This document shows positions 17,215 to 26,025 of a DNA stretch of 64,000 nucleotides, piece after piece. Where the stretch lies: positions 1 to 64,000 of the forward strand of contig NZ_JAGXJW010000001.1 in NCBI RefSeq assembly GCF_019091135.1, given 5' to 3'. Every line of letters begins with the position of its first letter. Position 1 is the stretch's first letter. The position numbers and the translations under genes are program-made. The DNA is from Cohnella sp. GbtcB17 (lineage in GTDB: Bacteria > Bacillota > Bacilli > Paenibacillales > Paenibacillaceae). Below the pieces are notes generated by a model. It saw only the letters and a program-made list of their open reading frames with translations, was not told the origin of the DNA and searched no databases.

Positions 17215-17802
17215 TCATTGCGCTGGCGTCGGCGTGGGCACGCGCTCTGCCGCTGCGACGTCCGTCTCGGTTGAATCCGTTTGGACGCTCGTCTCCGTCG
17301 TATCGACCGCCGGGGGAGCCCCGACGACGCTTGCAGCGGTGCCGTGGAGGATGACCGGACGACTGAGCTCCGCCCGAAGCTCCTCCAGCTGACTCAGCTC
17401 TCGCCGGAGACGCTGCAGTTCGGATTCCCGCTGTCGGATCTGGTGTACGACGCCCTTGATGCGTTCCTCCAGCTCGCGGATATCCTCGGATTCGACGATT
17501 GCGGCCTCGAGGTCGCAGCCGAACTGATCCGCCGCCCACAGATCCGCAGCGATGCGCCCTTCCGCCAGGTAGCGTTCCTTGTACAGCTCGAATATCGCGT
17601 TAATGGCTCGGCGGCTGTCCCATCCGAGGATCCGTACGCCGCTCTTGGCATGTTCGGCAGCCATCGCCAAGTGGAATTCCTTCAGCGGCCCCCGCGCGGC
17701 CTCCGCTTTGTCGAGAAGCGCCGCAAAAGCGGGATAAATCAATCTGAACAATTCGGCCGCTTCCTGAAGATCGAGCTCTTCCGTGCCGGCAGCTTCCGTC
17801 AT
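17215..17802 (-). CDS. Hypothetical protein with coiled coil
   Basis: 195 residues, not recognised. The N-terminal half (about 10-100) looks alpha-helical and soluble (LFRLIYPAFAALLDKAEAA, then INAIFELYKERYLAEG). Residues about 105-145 form a charged heptad stretch (ELEERIKGVVHQIRQRESEL, then RRELSQLEELRAEL), a likely coiled coil. The last 45 residues are Thr/Ala/Pro-rich and disordered. There is no signal peptide or membrane segment. AAAGG lies 10 bases before the ATG. It stands alone next to the IS element, with its own terminator. No function is proposed. Confidence 0.65.
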   Translation of the reverse strand: MTEAAGTEELDLQEAAELFRLIYPAFAALLDKAEAARGPLKEFHLAMAAEHAKSGVRILGWDSRRAINAIFELYKERYLAEGRIAADLWAADQFGCDLEAAIVESEDIRELEERIKGVVHQIRQRESELQRLRRELSQLEELRAELSRPVILHGTAASVVGAPPAVDTTETSVQTDSTETDVAAAERVPTPTPAQ

Positions 17803-17907
17803 GTCATCCCAACCTTTATACTCGAATTCTTCCTATCCTACCAAAGAACGGGCTCGGATTCGAGTTTCTCAGGAAAAGTTAATCTGCACAGGGCTGCCGG
17901 CCGAAAA

Positions 17908-18243
17908 TTAAGGGCGAATCGACACCCGCGTGCCGATCGGAACGATGTGCGATAGCGCTACGACATCTTCATTGTACATACGGATGCAGCCGTGCGATAC
18001 GTAATGGCCGATCGATGCGGGATCGTTGGTGCCGTGAATGCCGTAATGCGGAGCGGACAGTCCCATCCAGAACGCGCCGAACGGCCCGCCGGGATGCGCT
18101 TGCTTGTTGATGATGCGGAACTCGCCTGTCGGTGTCTGCGTCACCATCCGGCCGATGCCGACCGGGTAGCCATTCACGACCGTATCGTCTTGCAGCAAAT
18201 AAAGCATACGATCCGACAAATCGACGATGATGCGATAGGCCAT
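17908..18243 (-). CDS. Small L,D-transpeptidase (YkuD domain)
   Basis: 111 residues, consisting of little more than a YkuD catalytic domain (PF03734), which makes 3-3 crosslinks in peptidoglycan or attaches proteins to it. The active-site signature is complete: [20 protein letters not shown], with catalytic Cys in SHGCIRM and its partner His residues. The start [20 protein letters not shown] is the usual first strands of the fold. GGGAGG lies 7 bases before the ATG. There is no LysM module and no signal peptide, unlike Bacillus YkuD, so export is unexplained; many short Paenibacillaceae members share this trait. Confidence 0.88.
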   Translation of the reverse strand: MAYRIIVDLSDRMLYLLQDDTVVNGYPVGIGRMVTQTPTGEFRIINKQAHPGGPFGAFWMGLSAPHYGIHGTNDPASIGHYVSHGCIRMYNEDVVALSHIVPIGTRVSIRP

Positions 18244-18411
18244 GCGGATCCCTCCCGTTCTATGGCCAGCTTATGCGCAAAAAGGAACTGCGTTCGCTTA
18301 TATAACGCCTAACGCCGCCTGCGAATTGAGAGACGGTCCGAGATTCATTACAATAGAAGCAGAAATGCACTCGCTGTCAACGGATGCGAGACGAGACTGG
18401 GAGGCGTGATG

Positions 18412-19434
18412 ATGAGCACAGCTCCGACGGCGCAGCAATGGAAGGAACTGTACCTGGCTGCGGAAAGATACAAAGAAGCGGCCATTTGGAGATGGATGAC
18501 GAACGGCCATCTATTCGGGGTAAGGGATCCGGCGTCGGGCGAGATCGGCTATTGCTGCGTGTTCGGCAACGGCGGCGAGATGTTCGGGCTTGCGGTGTAT
18601 ATGGGCACAGAGGGGCTGCGGACGATCGTGGACATGCTCGCGGGCGAACTGGACGAGGATCCGATGTTCAGCCAGCGCTGCCTGCTGTTCTCGCTGGACG
18701 ACAGAGCGGAGCTCGATCCGTCGGAGCACAAGCGAATCAAGCAGCTCGGACTTAGCTATCGCGGCAAAAAGAGCTGGCCGACGTTCCGGCTGCACGAGCC
18801 GGGCTACATGCCCTGGCCGGAGCTGACGGCGGCGCAGGTCGTCTATTTTGCGCAGGCGCTGGAGCAGGCGGTGCAAGTCGGGCAGGCGTACCAGACCAAT
18901 CCTGACGGACTGATCGACGACGAGAGAGACATATTCTTGGTACGGGAGATCCGCCCTTCGGAAGAAGGCGGTCATGTTTGGCATGACGCTTGGCAAGCGC
19001 CCGAGTCGCCGTCGGAGGCAGAGCGGCCTGCGGCTGCCATGCCGCTGGACGAGCTTCGGATCGTCAAGGCGTTCAAGGGAGTCAGAACGAGAGGCGGCGT
19101 CTGGGAAGCCGACAGCTTCTATGTGGCGATGCCGATCCAGGAGGGCGAACGGCCTTTCTACCCGAAGATGACGCTCATCGTGGATCAATCGACGGGCCAG
19201 ATTCTGAAGTTCGCGCTGAGCAAAGGCGTCGAAGCGGCAGCCGCCGCCGCAGAAAACCTGCTGAAGCTGGTCGAAGAGCAGCGGATGCTTCCGCATGAAC
19301 TTTGGGTTGGCAGCGAGGCGGCAGGCGATGCGCTGCTGCCGCTCGCCGAGGCGCTGAAGCTGGAGCTGCTGTGGTCTCCCGAACTGCCCGCGTTGTCCGA
19401 GGCGCGGGCGGCGATGGAGCAGCGATTCAGTTAA
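18412..19434 (+). CDS. Hypothetical protein, DUF7309/DUF6930-like
   Basis: About 340 residues, start ATG 18412 (GGGAGG 7 bases upstream; ATG 18409 is also possible). The N-terminal half (WKELYLAAERYKEAAIWRWM, then FGVRDP, YCCVFGNGGE) and the C-terminal half (VWEADSFYVAMPIQEGERPF, then LIVDQSTGQIL, LPHELWVGS) resemble the two domains of proteins annotated DUF7309 plus DUF6930, found in Firmicutes; that recollection is from memory and not tested. No membrane segment, cytoplasmic, no known role. It is convergent with the 77-residue gene on the other strand and ends at the hairpin at 19442. Confidence 0.65.
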   Translation: MSTAPTAQQWKELYLAAERYKEAAIWRWMTNGHLFGVRDPASGEIGYCCVFGNGGEMFGLAVYMGTEGLRTIVDMLAGELDEDPMFSQRCLLFSLDDRAELDPSEHKRIKQLGLSYRGKKSWPTFRLHEPGYMPWPELTAAQVVYFAQALEQAVQVGQAYQTNPDGLIDDERDIFLVREIRPSEEGGHVWHDAWQAPESPSEAERPAAAMPLDELRIVKAFKGVRTRGGVWEADSFYVAMPIQEGERPFYPKMTLIVDQSTGQILKFALSKGVEAAAAAAENLLKLVEEQRMLPHELWVGSEAAGDALLPLAEALKLELLWSPELPALSEARAAMEQRFS

Positions 19435-19441
19435 AGGCATG

Positions 19442-19488
19442 GCAGAACAAGGCCGTCCCCCGTGAATCGGAAGACGGCCTTGTTCTGC
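19442..19488. terminator. Long perfect hairpin between convergent genes
   Basis: GCAGAACAAGGCCGTC (19442-19457) pairs perfectly with GACGGCCTTGTTCTGC (19473-19488), a 16-bp stem with a 15-base loop. Neither side has a clear T-run, but its position just after two convergent stops makes it the likely shared terminator. Confidence 0.6.
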
Positions 19489-19721
19489 TATTCGGGGAAC
19501 TTGCGCTCGGACGACGAGTCATCTTTGCTGTCCGGCTTGTTGGCTTCGTCACGGTTCTCGATGCCGAGGTCCTCGACCGGGATCGCGTCGACGTTGCGCT
19601 CGCTCAGGAAGCTGTCGAACAGACTCTCCTTGTCCGTCGGATACTGCTCGGGATGATCGCGCTCGCCTTGTTGGCCGGCACCCGGTTTATCCAGATCCGG
19701 CGGCCGCTCGAATTCGTTCAT
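19488..19721 (-). CDS. Small acidic hypothetical protein
   Basis: 77 residues, starting MNEFERPPDLDKPG, with AAAGGAGG 9 bases before the ATG. It is hydrophilic, rich in Asp, Glu, Ser and Pro, and ends EANKPDSKDDSSSERKFPE; it looks disordered throughout. The strong ribosome site and its place between a terminator and the Rieske gene support it as real. It lies 92 bases after the Rieske gene and may be cotranscribed with it. No family is recognised. Confidence 0.6.
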   Translation of the reverse strand: MNEFERPPDLDKPGAGQQGERDHPEQYPTDKESLFDSFLSERNVDAIPVEDLGIENRDEANKPDSKDDSSSERKFPE

Positions 19722-19813
19722 CGGGATCTCCTCCTTTGCGTATGCGGACTTTTCCCCTTCGTCAAGGCAGTTGAAACAAACGGAGCTCGCCGTCGTCGAC
19801 AGGCTGCTTAGAG

Positions 19814-21319
19814 TTATAGCCGCTCCAACGGCTTTTTCGCCGGGCCGTGCATGACTTCTCCGTCGAAGGTGAACCGCGAACCATGGCACGGGCAGTCCCA
19901 TGTGCGGTCGCCCGCGTTCCACTCCGTCTCGCAGCCCATATGCGTGCAGGTCGTGTCGACGACGTGCAGCTTGCCTTCGTGATCGCGATAAGCGCCGCAG
20001 CGTCGGCCGTGAATGCGGACGGCTGCACCCTCGTCGAGTCCGAGTTCCTCTGGATCCTTTTTTAACCACTCCAGTTTGCCTTTGACGAAGTGGTAGGCGA
20101 CATCGGCCGTCTCCTTCGCAAGCGTCCCGATGTCCGGATCCGCCTGGAAACGCGACGGGCCGAACAGCTCCGCGTACGGATTGTCCCGTCCGATCAGGAG
20201 ATCGGATAAGAGTCGGCCCGCGACCGCGCTCGTCGTCATGCCCCATTTACGGTAACCGGTCGCGACGAGCAAATTCGGGGTTCCCTCCCGGGCAAGGCCG
20301 ATGTAGGGCATCTTGTCGAGCGTCACGAGATCGTGCGTCGACCAGCGATACCGGATCTCTTCAACACCGAAGGTGTCTTCGGCGAATCGCTTGAGCGCCT
20401 CGTAGTGCGCGATCGTGCACTCGCCTTGCCCCGTCTTGTGCGACTCGCCGCCGATCAGAAGCAGCTTCTCGCCGCCGTAAGTGACCTCGCGCACCGAGCG
20501 CTTCGGCTCATTGGCCGTAATGTACATCCCGCCCGGGTAGTCGTAAGGCGACTTGATGGCGATGACATACGAGCTCTCGGCATGCAGCCGCGCGAAATAA
20601 AAACCGTTGTCGAAAAACGGAAAGTGCGAGCAGGCGGCAACAGCTTCGCAGGTCACCGTATAGCCGTCTTTCGTCGTGACCTTGGCCGGATCGCCGTCGT
20701 GGAATTTGTCCATCGTCGTCTCTTCGAAAATCTCGCCGCCGAGGCGCACGATCTCGCTGGCGAGAAAGGCTGCATACGGCGTCGGATGGAACCGGGCCTG
20801 CCGCTGCATGGACAGCGCCGCCGTCGCGCCGAACGGCAGCGTCAATGTATCGTAGCGTTCACCCGGGATGCCGAGCCTTTGATAGGCCGCATATTCCTTA
20901 TCGAGTTTGTGCAGCCCTTCCTCGCGCGTCGCGTAGACGACGGCGTCTTCGTCGACGAAGTCGCACGCAATGCCATGCTCGGCGACCAGGCCGCGCATAA
21001 ATTCAAGCGCGCCGGCATTGGCTTCGTAGTACAGCCTTGCCTTGTCCTCGCCGAAGTGCGAGATCAATTCATCGTAGATCAGATCGTGCTGGGCGGTGAT
21101 CTTGGCTGTCGTATAGCCGGTCGTGCCGCCAAGCAGTCGGCCCGCCGTCAGCAGCGCGACACGGCGGCCCTCCTTGGCAAGCAGATAGGCGGTCGTAAGA
21201 CCGGTGAGGCCGCCGCCAACAACGGCGAACTCGGTCTCAAGATCGCTCGTCAGCTTCGGAAAGGCGGGGAGTTCCGCCGTCCGGCGCCAATAGGATTCGG
21301 GATATTCGGGCAACTGCAT
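19814..21319 (-). CDS. FAD-dependent oxidoreductase with C-terminal Rieske domain
   Basis: 501 residues. Residues 1-375 are a DAO-type FAD oxidoreductase with the dinucleotide loop AVVGGGLTGLTTAYLLAKEG near residue 31 and GTTGYTTAKITAQHDLIYDE after it. Residues about 410-501 are a Rieske [2Fe-2S] domain with ligands in CTHMGC and CPCHGSRF. The pairing matches Bacillus YhfW-type proteins, whose substrate is unknown; electrons probably pass between flavin and cluster within one soluble enzyme. GAGGAGG precedes the ATG by 8 bases. The cluster ligands and the FAD loop are intact, so it should be active. Confidence 0.9.
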   Translation of the reverse strand: MQLPEYPESYWRRTAELPAFPKLTSDLETEFAVVGGGLTGLTTAYLLAKEGRRVALLTAGRLLGGTTGYTTAKITAQHDLIYDELISHFGEDKARLYYEANAGALEFMRGLVAEHGIACDFVDEDAVVYATREEGLHKLDKEYAAYQRLGIPGERYDTLTLPFGATAALSMQRQARFHPTPYAAFLASEIVRLGGEIFEETTMDKFHDGDPAKVTTKDGYTVTCEAVAACSHFPFFDNGFYFARLHAESSYVIAIKSPYDYPGGMYITANEPKRSVREVTYGGEKLLLIGGESHKTGQGECTIAHYEALKRFAEDTFGVEEIRYRWSTHDLVTLDKMPYIGLAREGTPNLLVATGYRKWGMTTSAVAGRLLSDLLIGRDNPYAELFGPSRFQADPDIGTLAKETADVAYHFVKGKLEWLKKDPEELGLDEGAAVRIHGRRCGAYRDHEGKLHVVDTTCTHMGCETEWNAGDRTWDCPCHGSRFTFDGEVMHGPAKKPLERL

Positions 21320-21437
21320 GGCGATTTCCTCCTCGAATGGAACGTTTTATCCTCATCATTCCTTTTTAACCGCAAAATGATACGATGCCCCAACGCTCCC
21401 GCACATAAGCTGGTAGAAGGAGAGGGGGAGGATACGG

Positions 21438-22361
21438 ATGGCTATACGTCCGAAGGCGCTGGTGAAGGGAGATACGGTAGGTATCGTCACGCTCGGAAGC
21501 CCGCTCGCGCGGGAGACGATCGACGCGGGCATCGCGTATTTGCGGCAAATGGGCCTGAACGTCATCGTCGGACGCCATGTTTACGACGCGGACGGCTATC
21601 TGGCGGGAACGGACGAAGAGCGGGCGAGGGACCTAATGGCGATGTTCGCGGACGATCGGGTCAGGCTGATCCTGCCGTCGCGCGGCGGCGTCGGGGTGGA
21701 GGGCATTCTCCCGTATCTGGACTTCGAATTCATTCAGCGCCATCCCAAGATTGTGTCCGGCTATAGCGATATCACGGTCTTGCTCAACGCGCTTGCTCAG
21801 CTCGCGGATCTTGTTACGCTGCACAGCTTGCTGCTGATCGATTTCAAGCCTGCAACGCCGGCGTACAACTTCGAGCAGTTTTTCGCCGCCACTTCGTCAC
21901 TCGTCGTCCCGCGTCCCATCGCAAATCCGCCCGGCATGCCCATCCAGCCGCTCGTGCCCGGCGTCGTTACGGGGCCGCTCGCGGGCGGAAATCTCACGTC
22001 GTTGACCGGCTCGCTCGGCACGCCGTATGAGATCGATACGCGCGGCAAAATATTGCTGCTCGAGGAGACGCACGAGCCCGTGAACACCGTCTACCGCTAC
22101 GTCGAGCAGCTGAAGCTCGCGGGCAAGCTCGATGCTTGCGCAGGCATCGTCATGGGCGGCTGTTACGAATGTCCGGACGCCTACGGCCGGACCTACGCGG
22201 ACCTTGTCCGCGAAGTGCTCGTGCCGTTGGGCAAACCGCTGATCGCCGGCTTCGCAAGCGGGCACGATCTCTACAAAGCGGCCGTGCCGATCGGTGCCCA
22301 GGCGCGGCTGGACGCAGGGGGCGGGACGCTGACGCTGCTGGAGCCTGCCGTGTCGGTGTAA
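21438..22361 (+). CDS. S66-family LD-carboxypeptidase (MccF-like)
   Basis: 307 residues. Peptidase family S66 trims the terminal D-Ala of murein tetrapeptides in recycling or, in MccF relatives, cleaves microcin C-type toxins. Visible triad regions: nucleophile Ser in GYSDITVLLNAL, Glu in LLLEETHEPVNTVYRY, and His in FASGHDLYKAAVPIG. The N-terminal KGDTVGIVTLGSPL is typical. GAGGGGGAGG lies 7 bases before the ATG. It is divergent from the Rieske gene and ends at the terminator at 22366. Whether it is a recycling enzyme or an immunity-type MccF is not resolved. Confidence 0.88.
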   Translation: MAIRPKALVKGDTVGIVTLGSPLARETIDAGIAYLRQMGLNVIVGRHVYDADGYLAGTDEERARDLMAMFADDRVRLILPSRGGVGVEGILPYLDFEFIQRHPKIVSGYSDITVLLNALAQLADLVTLHSLLLIDFKPATPAYNFEQFFAATSSLVVPRPIANPPGMPIQPLVPGVVTGPLAGGNLTSLTGSLGTPYEIDTRGKILLLEETHEPVNTVYRYVEQLKLAGKLDACAGIVMGGCYECPDAYGRTYADLVREVLVPLGKPLIAGFASGHDLYKAAVPIGAQARLDAGGGTLTLLEPAVSV

Positions 22362-22365
22362 ATGG

Positions 22366-22396
22366 AAAAGAGCCGGCTCCTGAGGAGTCGGCTCTT
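22366..22396. terminator. Bidirectional intrinsic terminator
   Basis: AAAAGAGCCGGCTCC and GGAGTCGGCTCTT form a stem with one G-T pair and a 3-base loop, between the convergent stops at 22361 and 22405; the A-run gives a T-run for the minus-strand gene. Confidence 0.7.
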
Positions 22397-22404
22397 GCGT
22401 AGGG

Positions 22405-22944
22405 TCACGGTATGAACTGCTGCACGATGCGTACGACCTTGCCGTCGACCACCGTGACGTAATACGGAAAGTTCCCCATCAGCTCCTGATTGTCTCCGCT
22501 GAACAGCGAGCGAAGCTTCGCAACGCTGATCGGCTCGTTTTCCACGATATCCGCATCGTCCCAGCTGCCCGAACGATTGTAGATCTGCATGAGCACCTGC
22601 GCGTCGGCCGCGACCGGCAGCGTGTACGTCTTCTTCTCCTCGTTGAGGATGTAATAGCCGTCCGGCGCCTGATCCATGCCGGCATCCGGCTCCTGCTGGC
22701 GGAATACCCGGTCGGCCTCCTCGCCTTGCAGAAATTGAATGTAGTCGACGGTCAAATAAGTGACGCCGCCCATCGACGTGATCTTGCTGATATAAGCGGG
22801 ATAAGAAGGGGCTGAAGCATAGTTGACCGCCTCGACGCCATTCTCCTTCGCGACGGCGGTCTCCTGCTTGTCGCTCACGCCCGACACGCTCAGCGGGATC
22901 AGGCAGATCCCCAACAATAAGACGCACAGCAGCAGTTTGCGCAT
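22405..22944 (-). CDS. Hypothetical secreted protein
   Basis: 179 residues. The N-terminus (MRKLLLCVLLLGICLIPLSV) is a signal peptide, or possibly an uncleaved anchor; its Cys residues lie too early for a lipobox. The mature part has a repeated theme of short strands (VTYLTVDYIQFLQGEEADRV, YYILNEEKKTYTLPV, YYVTVVDGKVVRIVQQFIP) suggesting a small beta-rich domain of the kind seen in Firmicute hypothetical proteins. The minus-strand leader carries GAGAGGGG 7-8 bases before the ATG. Function unknown. Confidence 0.65.
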   Translation of the reverse strand: MRKLLLCVLLLGICLIPLSVSGVSDKQETAVAKENGVEAVNYASAPSYPAYISKITSMGGVTYLTVDYIQFLQGEEADRVFRQQEPDAGMDQAPDGYYILNEEKKTYTLPVAADAQVLMQIYNRSGSWDDADIVENEPISVAKLRSLFSGDNQELMGNFPYYVTVVDGKVVRIVQQFIP

Positions 22945-23122
22945 CGGCTCAGCCCCTCTCTCCGGTTAAAAACATGGTGTTATGTATCAATAATATTTAG
23001 ACAATTAGAAGACGTTTTAAACAGGCGTTTTGTTGCCGGAGAAAGGGGGAGGAAGGACTTAATTTTGGGCTGATATTTTCGAGGAAATTCGACAGCAATG
23101 CTATTGTACGTTCGGGTTCCTT

Positions 23123-24091
23123 TCACATTCGAATGATTTTGCGATAAAAAGTGTAATCGCCGCCGATATCGGCTTTATAGGCGGCCTCCGTCGCTTTTCC
23201 CATGTAGGACTGCCGGTAATAAGTTGCAGTCGGCAGATAACCGATCGCCATGCCCGTGCCTCCGCATATGAGGCTTCCGCCGTCGCCGCCTTTCAATAAG
23301 CAAGAGCTGTCCACGACCTCATATCGATATGGATCATAGGCGATGTAGAGACCGAACTCGTTAGGCAGCTCCAGGTCGTACGGCTCTCTCTGCCGCTCCG
23401 TAGTGTCGAAATGTTTAAGATGCATGTCATAATCGAAGCTGTCCCCGAAGCGCCATAATGTCCGGGAGCCGCCGCCGCACAAATATTCCCATTCATCTTC
23501 CGTAGGCACGGAAAAGCCCCGCGATTTCACGCTTGTTAGCAAATCCTCGTAACTGACCGGCGTGTAAGTTTCCAAAACCGTGAAGCCATCCGATCGGTCA
23601 AACCGCAGTCGTTTATCGATCGTAAGCCTATTCAGGGAAGATTTCTCGAACTTGTCGATTTCCGCTTTCCATCTCTCGACGAACGCTTCATCGCCGGGAG
23701 GCGCCTTTGTCCAGCCGATGTCGCGCAGATTGCGTTCTACAAGCATCGGCTGTACCATCACCGTGCGAACCGGTGACATGAAGCTCCCGATCCAAGCTTC
23801 GCCGTCCTCGATGTCGAATTCCTCCAGCGTCTCGTCCACGTCTTGCCGCGTCGCTTCGTCGAATCCGACGATGAACGAATCCCATCCCAGCGTCACGGTA
23901 TCGCCCGGCACGAAAACGAATTCGCTTCCATCCAGCGAATAAATCGCCGTGTCCATGCTTCTTCCAAATCGTTCGAAACGAGCAAACCGCTCCAACTCAA
24001 GACCCGGATGCCTCTTGGATAGCGAAGCAAGCAGCGCCTGTCGCTCCCGCTCCGGCAGCTTCGTATAATGATTCCGGTATAGCTCGAACAT
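23123..24091 (-). CDS. Hypothetical protein with FGE/SUMF1-like segment
   Basis: 322 residues from ATG 24091; GGAG lies 8 bases upstream, while the GTG at 24100 overlaps that GGAG and is rejected. The middle carries VPTEDEWEYLCGGGSRTLWR followed by FGDSFDYD and PNEFGLYIAYDPYRYEVVD, the core pattern of formylglycine-generating-enzyme (SUMF1) folds. The active-site cysteine pair of true sulfatase modifiers is not evident, so a catalytic role is doubtful; many such proteins only share the fold. The first 150 residues have no recognised domain. No signal peptide. The neighbours give no clue. Confidence 0.65.
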   Translation of the reverse strand: MFELYRNHYTKLPERERQALLASLSKRHPGLELERFARFERFGRSMDTAIYSLDGSEFVFVPGDTVTLGWDSFIVGFDEATRQDVDETLEEFDIEDGEAWIGSFMSPVRTVMVQPMLVERNLRDIGWTKAPPGDEAFVERWKAEIDKFEKSSLNRLTIDKRLRFDRSDGFTVLETYTPVSYEDLLTSVKSRGFSVPTEDEWEYLCGGGSRTLWRFGDSFDYDMHLKHFDTTERQREPYDLELPNEFGLYIAYDPYRYEVVDSSCLLKGGDGGSLICGGTGMAIGYLPTATYYRQSYMGKATEAAYKADIGGDYTFYRKIIRM

Positions 24092-24231
24092 GTCGGTCAC
24101 TCCTTATCCGCAAGGCCTTTGTGAAGGCGAGTCTGGACTTTACTTACCATGATGGCGCAAAATATTCAAAGGCGCAATCTGAACTATAAAAGGACCAATT
24201 AAATCGAATCAACACGAAGGAGGCAGCAACT

Positions 24232-24762
24232 ATGGCAACCGTACAACCCTTCGGCGGCAAGCGGCCGGACATTCATGAATCTGTTTTTTTGGCGGCGGGC
24301 AGCGTCGTGACGGGAGATGTGAAGATCGGCAAGGATTCGAGCATTTGGTATAACGCCGTGATCCGGGGAGATGTCTCGCCGACCGTCATCGGCGAGCGGA
24401 CGAGCATACAGGACAATTCGACGCTGCATCAGAGTCCGGGCAAGCCGCTGATCGTCGAAGACGAGGTGATCGTCGGGCACAATGCGGTGCTGCACAGCTG
24501 TATCGTGAGGCGCGGCGCGATGATCGGGATGGGGGCGATCGTGCTGGACGGGGCGGAGGTCGGAGAAGGCGCGATGGTCGGCGCAGGCGCATTGGTGCCA
24601 CCCGGGAAGGTGATACCGCCCCGCACGCTGGTCGTCGGTTCGCCGGCGAAGCCGCTGCGCGAAGTGAACGAAGCGGACGAGGCGGATATGCGGCGGATCG
24701 TGAGAGAGTACGTGGAGAAGGGGCAATTCTACAAAAAACAGAGCGAGATGGGGCGGCAGTAA
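24232..24762 (+). CDS. Gamma carbonic anhydrase-family hexapeptide protein
   Basis: 176 residues of left-handed beta-helix repeats, as in YtoA/YrdA/CaiE. The three zinc-ligand histidines of gamma carbonic anhydrases are kept: His66 (STLHQSPG), His83 (VIVGHNAV) and His88 (VLHSC). The early part SVFLAAGSVVTGDVKIG and GSPAKPLREV are typical. GGAGG lies 8 bases before the ATG. Such proteins trimerise in the cytoplasm; many lack proven anhydrase activity, so the enzyme name is tentative. It sits just before the desaturase locus but the DesR-like sites separate them. Confidence 0.9.
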   Translation: MATVQPFGGKRPDIHESVFLAAGSVVTGDVKIGKDSSIWYNAVIRGDVSPTVIGERTSIQDNSTLHQSPGKPLIVEDEVIVGHNAVLHSCIVRRGAMIGMGAIVLDGAEVGEGAMVGAGALVPPGKVIPPRTLVVGSPAKPLREVNEADEADMRRIVREYVEKGQFYKKQSEMGRQ

Positions 24763-24782
24763 CCGCGAACATCGAATCGCAC

Positions 24783-24818
24783 ATGACATTTGTCATATCC
24801 GGTCATGACGCTTATGAC
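24783..24818 (+). promoter_or_regulatory. DesR-like operator pair upstream of des
   Basis: ATGACA-TT-TGTCAT (24783-24796) is a perfect 6-bp-arm palindrome; GTCAT-7-ATGAC (24802-24818) is a second, looser one 20 bases on. A -10-like TACAAT lies at 24843-24848 with no good -35, as expected for an activated promoter, so the sites fall near -65 and -45. This matches the two-site layout that phosphorylated DesR uses at the Bacillus subtilis des promoter. Confidence 0.7.
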
Positions 24819-24901
24819 TTATGGCGGCCCTCCCCCTGCATTTACAATGGATATACGTTGCGGAAGCTGTAGCCGCAGACGTCCATCGAGGGGGAAGACG
24901 C

Positions 24902-25957
24902 ATGAAACAAACGAACGAAATCGCCGAGCTCAAAAAGAGCATGCTTCCTTTTGAAAAAACGGACCCGAAGTCCAGCATCCGGCAGTTGATCAACACGCTG
25001 GGCCCGCTGCTGCTGCTTTGGTACGCGGGCTACGCGAGCCTGGCCGTCTCCTATTGGCTCTCGCTCCCCTTTCTGATCGCGGCCTCGGGCTTCACCATCC
25101 GCGCCTTTATCCTCTTCCACGACTGCTGCCACGGCTCGTTCTTCAAGAGCAAGCGGGCGAACGATATTCTGGGTACGCTCCTTGGCGTACTGACGCTCGT
25201 GCCTTATCGGCAATGGAAAAACAGCCACGCCAAGCATCACGCGACGAGCGGCAATCTCGACAAGCGCGGCGACGGCGACATCTGGATTCTCACGGTGGAC
25301 GAATATGCGGCGGCTCCTTTGTGGAAGCGCACGGCGTATCGCATCTACCGCAATCCCGTGGTCATGTTCGGCCTCGGACCGATTTACGTGTTTCTGCTCC
25401 AGTACCGGTTCAATGTGAAAGGCGCCAAGCGCAAGGAGCGTCTTAACACCTACCTGACCAACGTGCTGATCGTCGCTCTATACGCGGGCATGATCTGGGC
25501 GATCGGGTGGGAAGCGTTCGTGCTCGTGCAGGGGCCGGTGTTCTTCGTGTCGGGCCTGCTCGGCATCTGGCTTTTTTACGTGCAGCATCAGTTCGAGGAC
25601 TCTTACTTTGAAAACGATCCGGAGTGGAGCTACGTGCAGGCCGCGGTCGAAGGCAGTTCGAATTATAAGCTGCCGCGCGTTCTTCAATGGATCACGGGCA
25701 GCATCGGCTTCCACCATGTGCACCACTTGAATCCGAAGGTGCCCAACTACAATCTTGAGAAAGCGCATCTCGCGACGCCTCCGCTGCAGCGCGCGGCCAC
25801 GCTGACGCTCTCGACGAGCCTGCAGTCGCTGCGCTTCCGCTTGTGGGACGAAGAGAACAAGACGTTCGTCGGGTATCGCAAACGCCAACTTCCGGCCGTC
25901 GGAAGGCCGAGCCGCACGATCAAGCTGAAGGAGACGGCGAGGGCGGCAAGCAAATAA
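24902..25957 (+). CDS. des: Acyl-lipid desaturase
   Basis: 351 residues from ATG 24902 (GAGGGGG 8-9 bases before). Membrane-bound di-iron fatty acid desaturase that introduces a double bond into phospholipid acyl chains to restore fluidity in the cold. The three histidine boxes are all present: HDCCH (73-77), HAKHH (108-112) and HHVHH (271-275), with hydrophobic membrane segments at about 35-75 and 165-225. The next two genes encode its thermosensor kinase and regulator, as in Bacillus subtilis, where Des is a delta-5 desaturase; the double-bond position here is not readable from sequence. Expression is expected to be switched on by DesR-P at the operators at 24783-24818. Confidence 0.92.
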   Translation: MKQTNEIAELKKSMLPFEKTDPKSSIRQLINTLGPLLLLWYAGYASLAVSYWLSLPFLIAASGFTIRAFILFHDCCHGSFFKSKRANDILGTLLGVLTLVPYRQWKNSHAKHHATSGNLDKRGDGDIWILTVDEYAAAPLWKRTAYRIYRNPVVMFGLGPIYVFLLQYRFNVKGAKRKERLNTYLTNVLIVALYAGMIWAIGWEAFVLVQGPVFFVSGLLGIWLFYVQHQFEDSYFENDPEWSYVQAAVEGSSNYKLPRVLQWITGSIGFHHVHHLNPKVPNYNLEKAHLATPPLQRAATLTLSTSLQSLRFRLWDEENKTFVGYRKRQLPAVGRPSRTIKLKETARAASK

Positions 25958-26025
25958 GGTTTTATCCGGCGGGTCGGATTAGGCTACAATGGAGGGTGGA
26001 CGAAGATAAGGGGAGGGGCGGACCG

